DNA of 64,000 bases. Origin: Nemertoderma westbladi. Its lineage: Eukaryota; Xenacoelomorpha; Nemertodermatida; Nemertodermatidae. Shown in pieces: positions 26,748 to 36,653 of this stretch; position 1 is the first letter of the stretch; each line of letters begins with the position of its first letter. The notes below the pieces were generated by a model. The model saw nothing but the letters and a program-made list of their open reading frames with translations, was not told where the DNA came from and did no database searches. The DNA lies in the NCBI GenBank assembly GCA_032718475.1, contig JAUCBJ010007129.1, forward strand, positions 1 to 64,000, read 5' to 3'. Both the position numbers and the translations under genes were made by a program.

Positions 26748-28685
26748 TATAGAATTATATTCCCTAAATGCCGTGGATTTTCAAAATTTTATTTTATTCG
26801 AATTAACTTTGTAAAGATTGCTTTGAGTTCTCATTAGTATTGGTTCTATCTATTGTGTATCTATCGGTCAAGTGGTTCAGTAGCTCAGTTGGTAGAGCGT
26901 TGGAAATTATATGTGTAGTAGGTATCGAGTTCGAATCCTAGTAAGTGCGAATTATTTTTTGTGCAGAATTTCAACTCATTTAAATTAACCGCTACAAATT
27001 AATTGCATTTGTCTGTACCAATAAGGCTGTAGTTATTTGATTGTAACCAATGTCGTGCAAGTTATATATTAGCTGGACCAATAAGCTATCTTTAAAACCT
27101 TGTTAGAACCCATAGAACAATCGAGAATTTTCTCGATTGATTGCAGCACAAATTTAGTATATAAAGGTGCGATTCGTTCATTAGTTATCACTCACACTAC
27201 CTTATACTTCAATCTTATATCTCAATCTTTCTCAGATTATCTTATCAATATTCTGTCGTGCTTAGTTTATTCTCAGATTACATTGTATTATAATTGTGTC
27301 TTCTGTAATAAAGTCAGAATATTCTCTCAGCTTTTCTGTTTTACTATGAATTCACTACGGTGAACAAACTCAGGGACAGGATGGCCGGCTAGAGATCGGG
27401 CCGCAGCAATGAACGGGAACATCACGGGAATGTAGACGAGAGACAACCCGCAATACCATTTAAAGTTATTCGCCCATCGCCTGAAAGGTTAGACAGCGTT
27501 CGATCCTTGCTACCTAAGTATAAGACCAAAAGATCAAAAGGTAGAAGTAGTGACACGCTGCAAGCCTAAAATTACATCATAGGGACTGTACTGTCTTGAT
27601 TCAGGAAAACCCACAGTAGACCTTCACATTCCTACGGGGGGGGGAGGGAGAGAGAGCAGATACTAGTACGCAGATAGGACGTAGGCACACCGGTACAAGG
27701 CATACACATTGGTTAGGGTGCAGCAAACTGTACGCTTAACTCTTTGCTAAGTACAGGTGTGTGTGCGACTATTTGCCGTACAACAGTGTCCATTACATCA
27801 GAACTTGTAGGCTAGGGGGTTGCTGTGTTTTCACCTGAATTGGGATTGTACCGTTCAGGCGGTAGGGCAGTTTACGCTAGGCGCAAATAAATTGAGGCTA
27901 TCAGGGATATACTAACATCTACCGTGTCCCCGCCAACGCCCTAATAGGAAGTTACCCGGACTACCTGGGTGACTAAAATTCTAGATAGGAGCCAGGATAG
28001 CTATTAGTACCTGTACGCCTACAGTAGTAAACTAACACATCTCTTCTTAGTATCAGGGACCTGGTACCTAAAATTGCCGAATTCTGGGCGTAGTATTAAC
28101 CTTATGCCTGAATTTGAGTCCTGGAAATACGCAAGAGGGGAAGGAACCTTACCATTCGTGAGTATTGGACCTACAAGTTACAAAATTAGAATATTCGTAA
28201 AATGCACACCGTACCCAGTAATTATATATGTGAAGGAGCAAAACTGTTTTGACCGTTCAGAATTAACACACGCGCGTTAGAAATTATTTACACCTCGAAA
28301 TATATAAAATTAACTTTGTCCGTACTGTGCTTTGCCCGCTAGTTAGACATCTCCAAATCTGCTCTATACCTAGCTAGCGTCCCTTTGCCTAACCATATAA
28401 ATCACACCGCGGCAAAGTATACGAGCCCCTTAGTCCGTCAGTGAGTCAGCCTGATTTTAGGATTCGCTGCGCGGGATTTGTTTTATCGAAGTTTGCCTGC
28501 TCGTAGACTGTTTTCTGCCTCACCGGTTATAAGAGATCGATACTGCAATATATTCGCTTACTTAGGGTTTACTGTTTTGGTGAGGAGGTCGGATTTATGA
28601 TTTGACTTACAAACTTTACAGTAGGATATTGCAGGTATTGTTACCGTCTCTTCCGATAGTAGGAATAGGCGTATCTCTTCAATTA
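26748..28685 (+). repeat. 3' LTR of element 1
   Basis: About 1.94 kb, nearly identical to 5777-7690. It carries the tRNA-like block at 26873-26950, TATATAAAG at 27168-27176 and AATAAA at 27307-27312. Compared with the 5' copy it has a 21-bp insertion near 27187 (CACTCACACTACCTTATACT region) and a few single-base differences. The right flank after 28685 does not repeat the left flank. Confidence 0.85.
26873..26950 (+). tRNA. tRNA-like A-box/B-box block inside the 3' LTR
   Basis: Same block as in the 5' LTR: A-box TAGCTCAGTTGG and B-box GAGTTCGAATCC. It differs by single bases from the 5' copy. Not a working tRNA, for the same structural reasons. Confidence 0.45.
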
Positions 28686-28826
28686 CATAAAGTACAAATG
28701 AATAATTAATATAAAATAAAGTACAAATGAATAAATAAAGTAAAATAAAGTACAATTAATTAAAATTAAATATAAATAAATAAGTATTAATGAATAAAAG
28801 AGCCGCGGTGTCACTTATGACACCCT
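28686..28826. repeat. AT-rich simple repeat
   Basis: Imperfect repeats of AAATAAAGTACAAATG and ATAAATAAATAAG. No gene. It lies between the 3' LTR of element 1 and the foldback element. Confidence 0.5.
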
Positions 28827-29119
28827 CTTGGGCCTCTCGGCGACAGTTGGACAACACTGATGACCCATTGTGTGTCAGGGCGCTAATCAGTCTGATTAAT
28901 TAGGATAATCAATTAAACCCTAATTAGGAGTCATATGACATCTGTTAGGGTTTAATTGTACTAATTAATTGATGACACCTGTCAATTAGCCTAATTGGGA
29001 GGTGTCACCCAGACAGTCTGGCGCCAATGACACCCAATGACACCCATAGGGTGATAATTGGGTGTCATATGACACCCAATGGGTGTCAGTGAGGTCCAAC
29101 TGTCGCCGAGCCGGCCAAG
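28827..29119. mobile_element. 293-bp foldback/MITE-like element, TSD ACCCT
   Basis: Left end CTTGGGCCTCTCGGCGACAG and right end (reverse complement) CTTGGCCGGCTCGGCGACAG form a terminal inverted repeat of about 40 bp with few mismatches. ACCCT flanks both sides (28822-28826 and 29120-29124). The interior is also palindromic (CAATTAAACCCTAA...TTAGGGTTTAATTG) and rich in TGACACCCA repeats. No ORF, so non-autonomous. The superfamily is not assigned. Confidence 0.75.
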
Positions 29120-29976
29120 ACCCTACTACTGTCGTTTCAGCCTATTTTAACATATTATTAACTTAATTTCGCGAATATTTAATGTCGATATGATTTCACC
29201 ATTTAAGCAAGATTGTATTGAATTCCCAAATTATTAAAACTATTACATAGAAACTGAGCAGATTTATATATATCAATAACACATTAATTATAAAAAAGTG
29301 AATATAAAACTGCACCAAATTCCCACCACCTATCAGAACAATAAAATTATTTAATATTTATTTTAAAGGAAAGTAGCAGCATAATAGCAGGCTTTTCTAA
29401 CCAAAACAATAAACTAAATTTTGGAGTACAATTTACAGTACAATTTTTACATCTAGGCACTAAGTTTTCAATATTAATTAAACATTAACCCTATGGGAAG
29501 AATGAAACGACATCCCAATTGGCAATTTAGGACCGGGATACCAAACTAGTATGAATTTTGATCTACCCACCCGCACTGCGTCCGAACTCCTTAAATGATA
29601 TACTATCAGCTTAAAAACTAATATAGAGAATTGGTAATAACTGTAAATTAATTCCTTCAAAGCAATTCAACTAATTCAAAGCAAGCAAACAGTCGGCCGA
29701 AGCCGCAGGTGACCCGAAGGCTCCTCTTTCGATAGCTGCTACCCGATGGTAGGGGTGGGCGCTACTCCTATCCCAAGATTTGCTCCCAGTAATTTAACTG
29801 ATACTCATTTAACTGGTAACTAATTACAAATATTTATGGCAATTAGTGTTAATTAAGGTAATTAGGGGATACCCCATTTTGCAATAAGTTTTATTTCAGA
29901 TATCCTACTGTATTTTGCAATGAAACAATGTGGGGTTATGTGAGCGGATTCAATTCCGTCTCATTACCCCCATAAG
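29120..29976 (+). repeat. Possible 5' LTR of older LTR element D
   Basis: AT-rich DNA ending in a PBS-like TGGCGCCC at 29977. No second copy lies in the window, because D is interrupted by A and B and its right end is not seen. The LTR start cannot be placed. No supportable gene. Confidence 0.3.
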
Positions 29977-29988
29977 TGGCGCCCTTTT
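29977..29988 (+). promoter_or_regulatory. Primer-binding-site-like sequence of element D
   Basis: TGGCGCCCTTTT begins with eight bases that complement a tRNA 3' end of GGGCGCCA type, common in Ty3/gypsy-like elements and retroviruses. Only eight bases match that pattern. It lies about 12.9 kb left of the D gag-like ORF, a distance that is almost entirely the inserted copy A. Confidence 0.4.
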
Positions 29989-29994
29989 CAGCAA

Positions 29995-30043
29995 TATTGG
30001 GGATACGAGGTTAATCACAATTAATCTCGTATCACACCCAATA
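29995..30043 (+). repeat. Hairpin just after the element D PBS-like site
   Basis: TATTGGGG-ATACGAG pairs with CTCGTAT-CACACCCAATA around an AT-rich loop. It follows the PBS-like site by a few bases, where packaging hairpins usually lie. Structure read by eye. Confidence 0.45.
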
Positions 30044-30112
30044 ACGGGGACAACACACGGCCCCGAAGGCCACACACAAAAGAGGTTAGAGGTCAAACTA
30101 CCTCGAGAGGGG

Positions 30113-31386
30113 TGTTCGCGCTTTTAGACCTTTAGCAGTTTAACCTGCCAATTTTAATTGTCTTTTTTGTATATCAATTATTTAATGTACTGAAGTTACA
30201 TCAGCCGAAGCCAGCCTGTGCGCGACCATTCACCCACAGTTAAGGGAGACTGGATTCGGATGCTTTGATAGTGATTGCAGTGTAGACCTACTGTATTATT
30301 CGATTGATCGTTAATATATAATCTCTGACAATATATTTACTTTCGGGGAAATATTAACAGTTCCTTTAGGACGTGGCGCTTTAAGTATAAAACAGAGTTA
30401 TGACTTATACTAATCACAACTGGATGGCTACTGAGTTTCGTAAAAAGCGCATTCTTTAGGAGATGCTTTATTAACCTTCACACTACTTCACACGACTTCA
30501 CACTAGTTCACACTACTGCGCACTGATCTGCCGACCGTCACTGAATTTGATCATATATAAGGAGGATAGCAACTGACACATGTAGGGATTATGAAATAAC
30601 ATTTAATTCACACAAAAACCACTATAATGTAAGTCGCAGTTGCTACCGGTAAACCTGTTCCTCTAACCTTTAGTAATCAAGAAGATTGGGGGTTTTATGA
30701 TTATTCATCGGTATTCTCCAAATATATCAGCAATATACACCAACATAACACCAATTAATAACAGAATCAAATAATGCGGTGAACAGTCAGTATGTGTTAC
30801 TTATGCAGTGTTCCATGTGCAGCAATGCATGAATTGCGGTGTGATGCGGTAGTTGAATCGCGTTGCGCTTCAGTGATTCAGATATGAAGTATGATTCAGT
30901 TAATAGTTTTACGTTCTTGAAATCAAAGCCATCTGATGTTTCTGATGTTTAGGTCAAAGTCTGAAACTTCCAACACAGAAGTACAGAAGAATTTCCAAGC
31001 AGTTCTCTCGCTCAGAAAGGTAAACAAAGACCATAATGCATTGCGCGGTTTTACGTAGGCCTCTGTACAAGATAAAATGAAAATCGCTCTGATTGGCTGA
31101 GCTGAGCGAGCTGAACAAAGAGATGTTCCACGTTTACAGTAAATCAGCTGACAGATTTCGTCATCTGAGTTCCAGTCTTTTAGAGTATTAAGCGCATTGC
31201 GGTAAAAATGGCTTGTTATGTCCGCTAAAGCACCTATACTGCGCATTGTGGGGAAAATGGCTTGTTATGTCCGCTAAAACACCTTCACGGTACATTGCGG
31301 AGAAAATGGCTTGTTATGTCCGCTAAAACACCTACACAGGATATTGTGGCGAAAAATGACCTGTTATATCCGCAAAAGCTTTTACA
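30113..31386 (-). repeat. 3' LTR of copy A (left in this view)
   Basis: A 1274-bp repeat, nearly identical to 41209-42441. Reading on the minus strand, U3 begins TGTAAAAGCTTTTGCGGATA and carries about four tandem 49-bp units with TTGTTATGTCCGCTAAA (31205-31386). A TTATATATG box lies near 30550-30560 and AATAAA (TTTATT on plus) near 30465. That order matches a minus-strand promoter and poly(A) signal. Confidence 0.9.
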
Positions 31387-31394
31387 CCGCTCCC
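31387..31394 (-). promoter_or_regulatory. Polypurine-tract-like GGGAGCGG of copy A
   Basis: On the minus strand GGGAGCGG abuts the 3' LTR. The same octamer occurs in copy B (47431-47438), and a close match in element 1 at 26740-26747. Confidence 0.5.
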
Positions 31395-31434
31395 AGAAAA
31401 TGGGATTTAATTCTATAAAATATAATAAGTCACA

Positions 31435-33020
31435 GTCACAAGTCTAAAATATAAAAATACTCTAAACAGTTAGTCCTTCTTACGCGAACGGCGTTTACGC
31501 AGTTTTTTGAGGCTAGCAAGAGTCCTTTTCTCTTTGGGGCGAGCCACTTTACTAGGAGGGCACAACTCCTGGGTGAAGGGTGCAATACAATTGCATCGGA
31601 AGGTTTAGGATTACGGTCGGTGTAGACGCTGGTCGAGGTACTCGGTTGATCAGTATTAACCTCAGTGGAACGAGGTCGAACAACCTTCAGAGCGTGTTTC
31701 AAGACAGCAGCTCTTACTGGTCCCTGATGATTCGTCTGCACGAGAGCGGTAGGTGGACCGTGTGTAGTGAGAAATTTCCTCGGTTTGATGGTTCTTTCCG
31801 ACTCGCGTTCTTGGGCTCTGTCGAAATTGATATGCTTCTCTTCGAGCTGATTTTCCTCCGCTTGTCATTGGAAGCATTCGTCCAAAACTCTTTCAGAGAG
31901 TAGGGTCGTCCAAGTTCGATATCTTCTTAGAGATTCTGGATTTCCCGATCGAACTGGGGTAAACCTAATTCTTTTACCGCTTGGACTTGCCGCTGCAATT
32001 TACGTTTATCTAAACAATCGTAAGTTCCTTTTCCAATCTTTTGTCGAATAGCGTCTAGCGCGTTTCATACAACGCTCTCCTCCACCTTGGTGACAGGTTG
32101 TATCGGGGTTAGACCGGGACGATTATACGGGTTGAACGGCGATATTAGGTGTCCGCGTCCCAATCCGGCTAGGTAAGATGGGCGAATATCTAGGGAGCCC
32201 ACAACCGGAGTGCCACCGACTAATTGTTCGGGTAATACTAGATCTTTGAACAATGAGTGCAGTTCAGGAGGATCCGTCATACTATTAGGATCAAGAGTCT
32301 GACATCTCACCAGGGAATGGGGATGCATGACCGAGTTTTCCGGAACTCTGATCATCGGTTTATTTAAGGATCGTTTGAGTTGAGCGAGCGTAGGTGATAC
32401 GTCGAACAAGTTTCGCTCGAAACTCCAGTAAATATAGCGAGTAAAACTGTGTTTAGCGCAACGTCTCCGCAGATGTTTATGTCTTTCCGTGTGTTGGTTG
32501 GGTCTAGGGCATTCATCGTAATAATACCAAAGTCGCACGTCTTGTAGGGGAAACACGGGTGATCTTTCTCCAGTTTTACTGTCTCTCTTAAGAATTCCAA
32601 ATATACGTTGAAGTCACTGCGTTTATCCGGTTCTTTAACGTCTTCTCTTTCGAGTTGGTTTCGAATAGAATTTTCGTGTTCGATTCTCAGTTTGTCGTTC
32701 CGACTCCGCTGGGTATGATATTAAAATAGGATCATTTCCCTTTCGGTGTCTACATCGTCCATATCGTGTAAATCGATAGGATGGCCAGTAGTTAAGAAGT
32801 CCATATATGTACCATTACGATGCGTATAGCGAGCGATGAATTTTCTATAGTCTAATTCACGCGTGAGCTGTTCCTTTGACATTGGCGGTTCGATATAACG
32901 GCCATCGTCTTCCGTAGTGGGTGGACTAGCTTCGCCACGTATTAAACTATCAACAAACGCTTGCAATGGTAGGGTATATCGCTCCCTGATACCAAGATCA
33001 TCTTCTATCAACTCAGTCAT
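31435..33020 (-). pseudogene. ORF3 relic of copy A (middle deleted)
   Basis: The N-terminal part (33020 down to about 31850) starts at ATG 33020 with MTELIEDDLGIRERYTL. It includes the RLWYYYDECPRP cysteine motif and the LNKPMIRVPE block. The C-terminal part (about 31815-31435) matches the basic tail of copy B ORF3. Compared with B about 2.6 kb is missing between them (B 47860-50440), and about 190 bp near B 51190-51400. Frames are broken. It once encoded the same uncharacterised protein as B. Confidence 0.75.
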
Positions 33021-34748
33021 AGCTGCTATATGAGTTAATCGATATTATAATTAATTATAATTAGGCTAGCGGTCATCGCTGCCTACCCCTCAATGCCCCC
33101 GGACAGCGCAAGCTCCTCAGCGATAATGTACTGTTGCCGCTGTGTCTTTCGCCAACGTAGTAGCTACACAACGATAACAATAACCAGCGCGAGTCACTCC
33201 ACTGTCCGTCCCAAGGGCTCAGAATTACTTCAGGTTCTTGCTACAGAAGTAGGGCTACTTTCACAACTGCGACTCGCTACTGCAAACACACTTTAGTAGT
33301 AACATTCACCTATAAACGCACAAATTCCACACAACTGTCACAAATTGTACACATTCGGGCCATTTGTCAGTTAGTCAAGTGCCTTCCAGAATGCCACGTT
33401 ATTATTATGTATCCCTGGATACTAGCAGTGTGCTATTTATTCCGTATGCTATTCAATGGGGCAAGCTTTTTATTGTTCTTTTAACTCACTTCTAATTCTA
33501 GCGTGGTTGTTGCCATGGTGACATTATGGAAAGCTAGCAGTAGAATTAGGGTAATTCTCATGCATACAGATCTGGGATGCTATTTAATAGTAATTCTTTA
33601 ATTGTCAATATTCCCCTTTATACATGATTTTATGAATTTTATCGGCCATTGACTATATATTGGAGATTCTCTCACGCTAATATACTTAATAGGGTGAATC
33701 TCCGCTCCCATGATCTATTAATTGATGGAATTTTGGGAATGTTATAAATTGTATAAAATGACAATTTATCAAATTCATGAGAGGATGTGAATTTAAATTT
33801 ATTCCCATAAAATTTTATTATTTAATATTAAAATAGACAATTTTATTCCAGAACATGTCTGGGGACTGAGATCCTTGATTCTAGGAAATTTGTCCTTTTA
33901 AGAGTATCGGTAAGTGCTACGATATCTTAATCGACTAGAATTTTTAAAGGATCTTTTTTTTAACAGATTTTGATTTATAGATTTTCTTGGTTTACAAACT
34001 CCTTAGAGTTTATTTGTATGCATTTACTCTATTATAACATTTGTTTTAATAGATTTTTATAAATATTAACTATTTAATATTTAAGATGGGCACCGATTTA
34101 TTCCAGAACATGTCTGGGGACGTTAACCACTGATTCTAGAATTTTGTCTTTCAAGTATATCGGTGGGTGCCGCGATATCTTAATCGACTAGAATTACAGA
34201 TGGTCAAAGGGTTTAACAGATTTATTTTGCGTTTTACGCTACTGTTAAAGGGACATCACGCTACTATATGTATTATTTAATATACGGTATGAGAGCAATA
34301 TTGCAAGAAGCAAAGTCAGTGAGAAGAGGCAAGTCGTATCCAAGGTCTACCCAGAGCTTGGTTTAGCCGAGACATGAGGATCTGAACTTTGCCTTCCTAA
34401 TACTCTACTTACCAATAATACTTGAGTATAGTAGGAGCTTTATTGTACTTTAATAAGTACGGACATTTCATCTTACTGTAGTCATGTATTTATAATATGA
34501 TATGGACAGTAAGGAAAGAGAAAAAGAATTATTTCTCGCCGTTGCACTAAATATATAATATAGGTAATTAAGTAATAAACACGAATATATATTGCACTAA
34601 TCTACTAAACAATCGCTAAAATAACATCCTACTAAATAAAATTAAAGAAAACGATTATAATAATAAAATTACGTAATAATACATACATAAATATAAAAAT
34701 AATAAAAATATATAAAATAATGTAGTCACACACCCACTCCAGACGCTG
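33021..34748 (-). other. Non-coding spacer between pol and ORF3 in copy A
   Basis: Matches B 51806-53516 throughout. It contains two copies of a structured block of about 105 bp (33840-33944 and 34091-34196) and AT-rich DNA near 34540-34720. No gene is supportable. Confidence 0.55.
33840..34196 (-). repeat. Paired copies of a ~105-bp conserved block (copy A)
   Basis: Each copy holds the near-palindrome CCAGAACATGTCTGG, then GATTCTAG and ATCTTAATCGACTAGAAT. They lie at 33840-33944 and 34091-34196, separated by diverged AT-rich DNA. The same two blocks occur at the same places in copy B. Local duplication with both copies kept suggests a structured cis-acting element ahead of ORF3. Confidence 0.6.
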
Positions 34749-35060
34749 TTACGTTGGGGAGTCCCTAGATGTTTGTTGGATTAGGGAGGTGGTCGTGGGA
34801 AGAGTATCTTGCCTCCCACAGTCTACGGACAGTTCTCGGTCTCTTTCCAGTAAACATAAACGACTGGGTGATTGAGTTGTTGTGTTTCGAATACAATTCC
34901 AGATTTCTTCTTCGTCCTGGAATAGTGACGATAGAAACACCAAGTTTGGTTATCGGTGAGGAGATCAGTTGTATTTTCCTCATCGTATTGGTTAATATCG
35001 TCATTATCTGAGGAGTATGGTGTTCCCTCAGTTGTGGTCTCTCCCTCACTGATTTATTCT
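34749..35060 (-). pseudogene. Collapsed pol of copy A with filler segment
   Basis: The end of the integrase ORF (LCLLERDREL region) is joined to protease-side sequence. Between them 34907-34938 resembles B 55078-55105, a piece of the RNase H-integrase linker. RT, RNase H and most of integrase are absent. Two deletions (about 1.4 and 2.2 kb in B coordinates) explain it. Confidence 0.7.
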
Positions 35061-36595
35061 TCCCATTCACTCACCTGATGTACTTGTTCGTTAGGTAATC
35101 TTTCCATGAGTGTTCTACAGGAAGGTCCAGTGAAGTACCAACCTACTCTCGTTCTTCCCGCATATGTTTGTAATGGTTGCGGTCGAGCAGGCCGTTTTTC
35201 TAATGTTTCAAGTGCCTCATGCGCATTTTGGCCGAACAATATCTGCACCCCTGGGTAGTCGGTATTGAATCTAGGGATATCATGCTGCTGGGTAAAATGG
35301 TCTTCATCCCAGTTGTAAGGTTCTACTTGGCTGGTAGCAAAGTTCTTTATCGCCACCATTTTTACTGACCTTATGCTATGTTCTCCTAGTTCATCCTGGG
35401 GAGTGGACAACGCGCCTACATAGTAGTCTGTAGCTACTGTGGATTTCCAAACCTGCATAATTCCTGAAAGGTTCAACTTAGTTCGGAACTTGGGTTGTCC
35501 AGCAAAGATGTCTTCGGCTAGTTCTTTGTCGATGAATGTTCTTGTGCTGCCGGAGTCAAGGAGGGCGTTTACTATAAAACTCTTACCTTTCCCATGGACT
35601 CTCAGCTGCACTACTGGGAATTCCCGGATTCCGACGTTGGAAGTTGGCGCTTTCCAAGATGGTTGTTGGTCCGGAATCGTCAGTTTTGCTTCGTTATCGG
35701 TTTCAGTCTCATACGTAAGCGCTCGATACACTGCGGTGTTTATCATATAACAGGATTCGTTTTCATCGGAGAATTCGTCCATGTAAAATCCTTCCATCTC
35801 AGAGCTGTGGTCAGTGTCGTTCTCATCACTGAATTGGACATGTAGTTCGGGCTTACTTACCTGACTCGTGCGGGTTCTGTCAAATTCTGTGTGCAGTAAG
35901 ACATGATGTTTCGCGCCGCACTTAGCGCACCTAGCATCTGAGTAACAGGTCTGCCGTTGGTGTCCTCGTCTGAGGCAATTATAACACAACCGCTTATCCG
36001 ACATGACATCACGTCTATCTTTAAGAGATTTCTTTAAGAATTCATCACAACCACTCAAGCGATGGGGCCCGTCGCACAATACACATTTGGGCTTGATGTT
36101 ACTTACTTTAACCTGTGCTGTGTGGTGCACACTTGTTCTTTCCTCGGGCTTTCTTCCATGAATTCTCTTAGGAGACGTGGGAGGAGTTGTTGTTACCTGT
36201 TCTCTCCTGTCACTGATTCGAAACTTATATTTACTTACGTTTTTTTGTGTTTTGTTGACATAGTAAGATCTTTCGGTGTCTTTCCCGCTGTTCTCCTCGT
36301 GGGAGGTTTGGCTTTCGCCGTCGTCTGTATAACACACTGGTGTTACCTTTCTCCTAGAAACGGGTTTTTCACTTACCTCACTTTCAGGAGTCTTCTCTCT
36401 AGACTGTTTTAGGAGTTGTAATCTTACCTCTCGGTTTAAGAATGACAGAAGGTCCATCATGGTTGGATCTCTATGTTGTTGGTCCATCAAATAGAGAACC
36501 TTTTTGTCCCAGCGAGTACCTACTCCACCCTTTGGCAAAGCTGATGCTAGGGCTCCTACAACCATAGAATTCTGGTATTCATGAGACTTACCCAA
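35054..36595 (-). CDS. Gag C-terminus and aspartic protease of copy A
   Basis: 513 codons. In order: the end of the DUF1759-like gag core; a basic linker; cysteine motifs CVLCDGPHRLSGC, CYNCLRRGHQRQTC (C-x2-C-x4-H-x4-C) and CAKCGAKHH; then a retropepsin-type protease with NALLDSGSTRTFI. It ends early at VSEWEE*. A frameshift near 36640 separates it from upstream gag. Very similar to B 56993-58903. RNA binding and polyprotein cleavage are family inference. Confidence 0.8.
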   Translation of the reverse strand: MGKSHEYQNSMVVGALASALPKGGVGTRWDKKVLYLMDQQHRDPTMMDLLSFLNREVRLQLLKQSREKTPESEVSEKPVSRRKVTPVCYTDDGESQTSHEENSGKDTERSYYVNKTQKNVSKYKFRISDRREQVTTTPPTSPKRIHGRKPEERTSVHHTAQVKVSNIKPKCVLCDGPHRLSGCDEFLKKSLKDRRDVMSDKRLCYNCLRRGHQRQTCYSDARCAKCGAKHHVLLHTEFDRTRTSQVSKPELHVQFSDENDTDHSSEMEGFYMDEFSDENESCYMINTAVYRALTYETETDNEAKLTIPDQQPSWKAPTSNVGIREFPVVQLRVHGKGKSFIVNALLDSGSTRTFIDKELAEDIFAGQPKFRTKLNLSGIMQVWKSTVATDYYVGALSTPQDELGEHSIRSVKMVAIKNFATSQVEPYNWDEDHFTQQHDIPRFNTDYPGVQILFGQNAHEALETLEKRPARPQPLQTYAGRTRVGWYFTGPSCRTLMERLPNEQVHQVSEWEE

Positions 36596-36653
36596 CCAGT
36601 CTAATTGTCTACAGATCTCCTGAATCTCATCGGAAAACTCTATAATCCCTCTG

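Larger units (their letters stand above)
5777..28685 (+). mobile_element. Element 1: large BEL/Pao LTR retrotransposon with third ORF
   Basis: This 22.9-kb plus-strand element is bounded by two nearly identical LTRs (5777-7690 and 26748-28685). In order it holds a leader with hairpins, gag, a rearranged gag-protease-RT-RNase H ORF, a broken integrase, a DUF5641-like fragment and a 1048-codon ORF3. Family signs are a DUF1759-type gag core, CCHC knuckles, a DSAS protease, YVDD RT and an HHCC integrase. No target-site duplication was found: the left flank is the 24-bp minisatellite, the right flank an AT-rich repeat. The high LTR similarity suggests a recent insertion, but at least the integrase is defective. 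Confidence 0.85.
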
